Shown here in pieces: positions 61,711 to 64,000 of a DNA stretch of 64,000 nt (position 1 is its first letter; each line of letters starts with the position of its first letter). The translations under genes were made by a program, and so were the position numbers. The stretch covers positions 60,703 through 124,702 of the forward strand of contig JACQEO010000075.1 of the NCBI GenBank assembly GCA_016200545.1, given 5' to 3'. Origin of the DNA: Deltaproteobacteria bacterium. GTDB lineage: Bacteria > Desulfobacterota > Binatia > UTPRO1. The notes beneath the pieces were generated by a model. It was given only the letters and a program-made list of their open reading frames with translations, did no database searches and was not told the origin of the DNA.

Positions 61711-63855
61711 CTACTTTTGCCCCGTCGCGATCTTCCATGTCCCGTCGCGTTGCACCAGGATCTTCGTCAATCTCACCTCGAGGGTGACTGGTTCCTTCGT
61801 TCTAGCGTCGATGAACTTATCCTTCCGAGTGTAGCTGACGGCGGCTTGGCTGCCGGCGACCGCGATATCCACGCTGTCGATATCAACGAGGAGATTCTCA
61901 GTGTTTTTGAAGTATCGCGAGTTCGCTTCCACTTGAGCGGGCGTGAGACCTTCGTACACCTCGCCGAGCAGCCGGAGGTCCTTTGTTTGATATGCGTCAC
62001 GATATTTGCCGAGTACCTTGCGAATCTCCGCTTCCGCGCTCGCGCCCTCGGCCGCGACGTCTTCCTCGGCGGCCACTGCGTTCGCCGCGAGCAGGGCGGC
62101 CGTCGAGATGGACGCAAAGATTCGGACGCCGCCGCGTACACCGCTCCGCCGATCGAGAGCCGGAGCCTTCGGCTGCGGCGCCGCCTCGCCGCTGGCACTC
62201 TCCGCTTGGAGGAGCAGCTTGTAGTTCTCGAGGCTCGACGAGGCCGTCGCGGGCGCGGTCTCGGCCGCCTCGGCCGAAGGCGCAACGCCCAATCGCGCCA
62301 TGAGCTTCGACGCCAACGCCGCTTGCAGATCCGAGAAGTGTGCCTCGTCTCCTTCGACCGAGTCGGACTCGGTTTGGACACCCGTTTTCATGTCGACGAT
62401 GTAGGCGTGGATGTAGAGCTTGTCTCTCTCCGTCCGGAAGCTGCCGAACACCGCGTTCCCGATGCCCAACTCCTGCGCCACTTGTATCGTCGCCAGCTTC
62501 AGGTCGGGGAACGATCCCTGGCGGACGAGGGTTTGTGCTTTGAAATCGATGAAGTCCTTCGAAAATACTTTGAGCCTGTGCGTCTTGCTGAGTTGGCTGT
62601 TTAGGGTGTCCCGAATCGCATCGCACATCCATTTGAGCTGCGGATCGGCGGCCCATGCCGCGAAGTCCATGACGCCGATCGCCTTCGGCTCGTCATTCGC
62701 CTCTACCGACCTCGCTGATGGGTCCTGTGGCAGGCCCCCAGGAGCCGCGGCGGTGGAGCGCCTTGGCGATGAGGACGAAGCTCGCTCGATAGATGATACC
62801 GAGGTCGGCGAATCGCGCGTGCGCGCGTAGTACGCGGCAGTGCCGACCGTCGCGATGATCGCGGCAAGAACGCCACCGGATATCGCACGCCTTCTCATCT
62901 CGCTGCGTTCCATAGGGAGGACCGCGGACGGGGTAGCGGACGCGGGCTGAGTTGGCGCGGCTGAAGGTAGCCGGTCGGGTCTTTGTGCAGGCGGTACCAT
63001 GTCCGCCAGGCGAGCGTCGGCGCTCGGCGTCGCGTTCGCGACCCGTTCGATGTCGAGCACCAGCTCCACCGCGGTGGCGTGACGATGCTCTCGATCCTTT
63101 GCTGTCGCCCGCGCGAGGAGGCGACCGAAGTCCTCCGGAATGTCGGCGTCGAGATTCAGGACCGCGTCGCCCGGCTCGTACAGCAACCTGCCGACGACTT
63201 GCGGATACTCCAAGCCGGCGAATGCTTGGCGGCCCACGAAGAGCTCGTACATGACAATCCCGGTCGAATAGATGTCGACGCGAGCATCGATGTTCGAATC
63301 GCCGCGCAACTGCTCGGGGGCACAGTATTTGACCGTGCCGAGAAAGTGCCCGCTGCGTGTCGTAAGCGACTCCGGCGTGCCGGTGAGCTTCGCGAGGCCG
63401 AAGTCCGTCACCACGATTCGGTTCGTTCCATCCTCTACCAAGATGTTGGAAGGCTTGACGTCGCGATGAATGACAGCTGGGGTGTGCGCGTGTGCGTACG
63501 CCAGCGCGAGGCCGACCTGCCGAGCGATGTCGAGCACCTTGCTCAGCGGCAGCGCCCCTTCACGCTCGATTTCGTCAGCGAGGCTTCGGCCTGGGACGTG
63601 CTCCATGACGAAGTAGTGGAGTCCCTCATCCCGATCGACATCGAGGACGCGAACGATATTGGGATGTCGCAGCTGAGCCATCACGCGAGCCTCGCGGTGG
63701 AAGCGTCCCACGAGCTCCGCGCTCTCGGCGAGGTGAGTCGGAAGGATCTTCAGTGCCAAGATGGTGTCGAGGGTGACGTGGCGTACCTTGTAGACGACGC
63801 CCATCCCGCCACAACCGATCTCCCCGATGACCTCGTATTTGTGGGAGATGATCAT
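61711..63855 (-). CDS. Membrane Ser/Thr protein kinase with periplasmic FlgO-like and NTF2-like parts
   Basis: 714 aa. The kinase domain (~1-265) has P-loop GCGGMG, Lys36 in LALKIL, HRDVKPSN at 130-137 and DFG at 151-153, so it is probably active. A Pro/Ala/Ser linker leads to a membrane helix near 330-350 (ISGGVLAAIIATVGTAAYYA). Outside follows a FlgO/TolB-like domain (AIGVMDFAAWAADPQLKWMC, VAQELGIGNAVFGSFRTERD). The last ~110 residues are NTF2/SnoaL-like (AEIRKVLGKYRDAYQTKDLR, VTLEVRLTKILVQRDGTWKI). No PASTA repeats. It may sense an envelope signal. Confidence 0.88.
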   Translation of the reverse strand: MIISHKYEVIGEIGCGGMGVVYKVRHVTLDTILALKILPTHLAESAELVGRFHREARVMAQLRHPNIVRVLDVDRDEGLHYFVMEHVPGRSLADEIEREGALPLSKVLDIARQVGLALAYAHAHTPAVIHRDVKPSNILVEDGTNRIVVTDFGLAKLTGTPESLTTRSGHFLGTVKYCAPEQLRGDSNIDARVDIYSTGIVMYELFVGRQAFAGLEYPQVVGRLLYEPGDAVLNLDADIPEDFGRLLARATAKDREHRHATAVELVLDIERVANATPSADARLADMVPPAQRPDRLPSAAPTQPASATPSAVLPMERSEMRRRAISGGVLAAIIATVGTAAYYARTRDSPTSVSSIERASSSSPRRSTAAAPGGLPQDPSARSVEANDEPKAIGVMDFAAWAADPQLKWMCDAIRDTLNSQLSKTHRLKVFSKDFIDFKAQTLVRQGSFPDLKLATIQVAQELGIGNAVFGSFRTERDKLYIHAYIVDMKTGVQTESDSVEGDEAHFSDLQAALASKLMARLGVAPSAEAAETAPATASSSLENYKLLLQAESASGEAAPQPKAPALDRRSGVRGGVRIFASISTAALLAANAVAAEEDVAAEGASAEAEIRKVLGKYRDAYQTKDLRLLGEVYEGLTPAQVEANSRYFKNTENLLVDIDSVDIAVAGSQAAVSYTRKDKFIDARTKEPVTLEVRLTKILVQRDGTWKIATGQK

Positions 63856-64000
63856 GGGCGTTGGGGGTATCCATCTAAGCGGAGGACGGCAGGCCAGCGG
63901 CTCTCCAGGGTCGGTTCGCAGGGGGGCGTTCGAGGCTGGCCGGGTGCCCGCGGGTCCCCGGTGGCGTAGGCGGCCTCGACTTGGGCTGGGGGTTGACGAC
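63856..64000. other. End of window
   Basis: 145 bp upstream of the kinase start with no gene visible. It should hold the kinase promoter on the minus strand. Confidence 0.4.

Overview
The window is a high-GC bacterial chromosome segment. A mreBCD-mrdA-rodA cell-shape operon, MopE-type Cys-rich secreted protein, eukaryotic-type Ser/Thr kinase, several cyclase and one-component regulators, sigma-54-type promoters and many lone catabolic oxidoreductases suggest a soil or water bacterium of the former Deltaproteobacteria, or a relative such as Binatota or Desulfobacterota. That assignment is inferred from gene content; no rRNA is present.

Layout. 0-6 kb: a glutathione transferase remnant and the elongasome operon, followed by two adjacent palindromic repeats. 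6-10 kb: thioredoxin, then a TetR-controlled operon (TetR, carotenoid/stilbene oxygenase, NTF2-like protein, LLM-type flavin oxidoreductase). 10-20 kb: an rRNA uracil methyltransferase broken by a 1-nt frameshift, a lipoprotein, another palindromic repeat that supplies stop codons to two convergent genes, a cytochrome c-rhodanese fusion, an S1/P1 nuclease, a crotonase, an RmlC-like cupin, a GAF protein, and a TetR/AurF-like diiron oxygenase pair with twin operators. 20-25 kb: the MopE-like secreted protein and small lipoproteins or secreted proteins. About 24.9-32 kb: a compact integrative element (zinc-ribbon protein, sigma-like HTH protein, primase-polymerase/DUF3987 protein, HTH-RHH regulator, tyrosine integrase) abutting the 3' end of tRNA-Leu(CAA).

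32-41 kb: a cyclase-TPR protein, a HEAT-repeat protein, and two paralogous GAF/coiled-coil/receiver-like proteins (560 and 1398 aa). Each paralog follows a well-spaced -24/-12 promoter. This is the best candidate here for an undescribed system. 41-58.5 kb: mostly housekeeping and transport genes (sulfatase-fold hydrolase, CorA, rhomboid protease, frameshifted GpmI, haloalkane dehalogenase, PEP-mutase family, alpha/beta hydrolases, hydrolase-cyclase fusion, MgtE, NarL-type regulator, ferritin-like/acyltransferase operon, cold-shock protein, zinc alcohol dehydrogenase). 58.6-59.9 kb: tRNA-Thr(CGT), followed by a PIN-type toxin-antitoxin cassette between 84-bp direct repeats that contain the tRNA 3' half and the end of a decayed integrase. 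60-64 kb: an outer-membrane beta-barrel protein and a large membrane Ser/Thr kinase.

Start codons were chosen from ribosome binding sites, signal peptides, gene overlaps and family length. Many are GTG and a few TTG.
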